Source: Heterostelium multicystogenum (lineage: Eukaryota; Evosea; Eumycetozoa; Acytosteliales; Acytosteliaceae). Taken from it: a stretch of DNA of 64,000 bases. The notes beneath the pieces are model-generated. The model had not been told where the DNA came from. It saw only the letters and a list, made by a program, of their open reading frames with translations, and did no database searches. Each line of letters opens with the position of its first letter. The first letter of the stretch is position 1. The DNA lies in assembly GCA_003667245.1 (NCBI GenBank), contig RCNN01000036.1:83259-147258 (forward strand), in the 5' to 3' direction. A program made the translations under genes and the position numbers. Below are positions 61,491 through 64,000 of this stretch, piece after piece.

Positions 61491-63600
61491 TGAATTCAAG
61501 TCTTCTTTCAGCCACCATGACAAATCTCCTATTCGAAATGAAGCTTGCACTACTTGTCAGATTTAAAGATAGATTGCTAAAAGAGATACGGAACTAGTTA
61601 GACATTATTAATCCAATCGATAGATTGGTTGTGGCCTCACAACTGACATTCGATTCATAGCAACCTCAATTCCTCAACGTCGATGACAACTTCAGGAGTG
61701 TATTCTAAACGGCCGGCTCGTTCATCGTTGACAACAGCAACTACATAAGAGACATTGAGTCACTGAAGGCAAAGGCAATCCTCTCCATTCGTCCTCGTCG
61801 CTTTGGCAAGATGTTGTTCCTCGACATGCTCCACCAATCAGTACTACGACATCAACAACAAAGACCAATTCACCGAGTTGTTAGGCAGGCTTGACATTGG
61901 CAAGAACCCAACCGATTTGAGGAACAAGTTCATGGTGCTTCATCTTGACTTCTCTGGCTTGAATACCAACTCCACCTTTGAGGTAAGACTACAAATTGAA
62001 ACAAGGCTATCATCATTTCTTACTAAAAATAAAAAAAGTATTTGAGACAGACTTCAACAGCAGTTCTGTCAAGCAGTTCATTGAGGAATAGCAGCATCTT
62101 CTCATATCCAAGAGGACAGAAGAGATTATCCAGATCGAGGTTTTACCTAACAACTGTTTGGAGAGCTTCGATTCTTTTAAATTAGCGGTTTACACTCTGG
62201 TCACACTCTTTACGTTCTCATCTACGAATATGATGTCAGTCTCAACGATGCAATTCGTGTCAACCAATCTCTGGACATATCCCTCAACAATTCACAACTA
62301 CCCAGATCAAGAGCAGCTTCAAAGAGTCCTTCAGTCGACTCAAGTCAGCATTCGACAAGACCAACACTGTCGCATTCATCACTGGTGTCATAGCTCTTCG
62401 AGTTCACATCTGGATTCGACATCACAACTGATTTTACTCTTGAGCCAAAGTACTCGTCGATCTATGGCTTCACAGACACTCATGTCAGAGCTGGACTCAA
62501 TCTCATCGTTCCACCACTTCAAGAGACCATAAAGTCATCTATTTTCGATCACTTCATACTCTCTTCGATGACTATAGTTGTATAGATCTCTATCTTAGGA
62601 GGTAGATTATTATGTTATTCATTAATCTACTCCTTACCAATACATTCCAATGATCCCTTTGGACTTCTCCCGGAGATATCAGATCACAACACTCTACCAG
62701 CTCAATTGACACTGGACTTAGTCAGTCATCCTCTTGGTCGCGACATTATCAACGAGGCACTCATCTCACACAACATCAAATGCGATGGAGGACCAATGGG
62801 AAGGATCTACCTCACACAGATTCAACAATTGGGTCAAGATCGCAAGGCTTTGGTCTCTCTGATGTAATACACTGGTGCACTGAGATTCTTCGACAAAGGA
62901 ACGCATCTTTACACTCCAAATCAGTCGGCCAGGAAGAAATACTCTTCTCGGTCAAAAGACTCTTCAACTGGAAGTTTCGACATTGGGGATTTCAGATCAG
63001 CAATCATACAGTTCATCAAGGACGACGACATCAATCCACTCTGTGAAATCACTCTAAGACAAGATTTCAGCCAACTGTCATGCAAAATAATGTTATTCAT
63101 CAGGATGAGAACAGCTTGTCTGAATGTTTGAACTAAGCAATCGCATATTCATTTGGAAACTGGACGGCATTCAACAAGAGTTCAAAGTGGACAAGATGAA
63201 ATGCTCGAAACACTCTTGGCAGAGCAATCTCCATCTTTGTCTCCAAGTCTCACTATGATTAGTGATTTGTACTTTTGAATATAATGACGATGTATGCTGA
63301 CAGTGTATCGATCTCAGACAACAGACAAACAGAGGATTCACTTGATCGAGTTCAAGAATATCAAGATCGGAATGTTTTCGGGATCTCAAAGAGAATGAGA
63401 TGATATGTGTCTCACATCAGCATCGATTTCGTCGAAAGAAGAGGCAGTTCTACTCAAAATCAAAACACTCGTCACAGATGATCGATATTTACTCACAGTG
63501 GATAGATGTCTTCAGAATGGTATTCAACAAGCGGTTGGCTACGCAGGTGTTCTCAAAAAGAAGTATCCAAGCTTTGAAATGACTAGTTAGTTCATCGTTT
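61491..63600 (+). pseudogene. Decayed AAA-ATPase-like/PD-(D/E)XK nuclease (DUF1703-type) gene
   Basis: The family's landmarks appear in order but in different frames with many stops. Near 61,690-61,830: VDNSNYIRDIESLKAKAIL, then RPRRFGKMLFLDML, a degenerate P-loop (usually GKS). Near 61,900: KFMVLHLDFSGL. Near 62,210: a VLIYEYDVSLND-like Walker-B region. Near 62,440-62,530: EPKYSSIYGFTDTHV. Near 62,640-62,830: YSLPIHSNDPFG and ISHNIKCDGG. Near 63,350: LIEFKNIKI (E-x-K of the nuclease). Near 63,530: QAVGYAGVLKKKYPSF. This NTPase-nuclease module is known from eukaryotic conflict systems and transposon-derived families. The density of stops shows true decay, unlike the single-base breaks elsewhere in the window. 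Confidence 0.72.
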
Positions 63601-64000
63601 TAGTTGGATTGACAAGATTAATGAGCAGTCAGCTCTAGGCTCTTTATGGTTCATCTCATTCAGTTCAGCAGTCATAATTCAGGATTCAGGTGGAGTCATT
63701 GATTTTTTGCTCACAGGTGAATTAGATTGGTGGATGGATACTTGGATGGTTTAGTTTTGTACATCAAACAGACCTGACAAGTAGTGGAACTCAATTCAAT
63801 TCAATTTAGTTACAGTTTATCAATTATTTGATGAAGGATTTAATACAGAATTCGATTAGCATGATTTGGATCAGTGTCTTCATTAATGGATATATATATA
63901 TATCATTAGGTCAACAGGTTGTTTTAGGTTTAAATAAAGTGGATTTAGTTAAACTATTAATAGGTATGTAAAAAGCTTTTAACCGCATGCGGACCTGAGG
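63601..64000. other. Unassigned right edge of window
   Basis: No intact gene. Two adjacent perfect palindromes, AAAAGCTTTT (63971-63980) and CCGCATGCGG (63983-63992), close the window; the second is unusually G+C-rich for this DNA. A short TA run is at about 63,893. Confidence 0.5.

Noticed and set aside
1..64000. Bacterial-style operons, CRISPR arrays, ribosome-binding sites
   Set aside because: Introns, alternating strands and dictyostelid gene families show eukaryotic nuclear DNA; no direct-repeat arrays were seen.

Overview
This window is nuclear DNA of a social amoeba (dictyostelid). The evidence is an A+T-rich background with dense genes on both strands, short GT..AG introns of about 50-130 bases, homopolymeric Asn/Ser/Thr/Gln tracts and triplet microsatellites, and dictyostelid families such as IPT/TIG receptor-like TKL kinases, IQGAP-type GAPs and Endotoxin_N proteins. 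Intergenic A+T looks lower than in D. discoideum, so another species is more likely; this is inference. I found no rRNA, convincing tRNA, CRISPR or operon.

Layout. From 0 to 53 kb lies a housekeeping block: a Ser/acidic protein running off the left edge, a monoglyceride-lipase-like hydrolase, a flavin amine oxidase, an inner-membrane-peptidase-2-like gene, ARS2/Serrate, a Pho80-type cyclin, an NDK6-like kinase, VPS54, a multi-pass membrane protein, an RBM26/27-like protein, an HSP20, a TAPT1-family protein, a SET-domain protein, OsmC, a tRNA-binding-domain protein, a type I membrane protein, cytochrome c heme lyase, a fimbrin-CH/IQGAP-type GAP, a BAR protein and its BAR-transglutaminase paralogue, COG3, prefoldin 4, an IPT/TIG receptor-like TKL kinase, and a very long small-GTPase/CLU/TPR fusion. 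From 53.3 to 64 kb the character changes to accessory DNA: a 5'-truncated class C GPCR relic, a Crinkler-like Ubl/SAP/nuclease gene, a delta-endotoxin-N/ricin-like secreted protein, and a decayed AAA-ATPase-like/nuclease gene.

Working together. ARS2 and RBM26/27 both act in nuclear RNA processing and decay. VPS54 (GARP) and COG3 (COG) tether vesicles at the Golgi. Heme lyase, the IMP2-like protein and possibly the OsmC and tRNA-binding proteins are mitochondrial. The IQGAP-type GAP and the BAR proteins belong to the cortex and membrane-shaping machinery.

Caveat. At least 25 single-base frameshifts interrupt otherwise intact, conserved genes, and nearly all sit at homopolymer runs. Where I checked exon lengths (hydrolase, amine oxidase, ARS2, VPS54, membrane protein, heme lyase, BAR-transglutaminase, prefoldin 4, GTPase-CLU), the implied one-base corrections make the spliced length divisible by three. 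I read these as sequence errors, not pseudogenes. By contrast, the GPCR relic and the AAA/nuclease relic are truly decayed.
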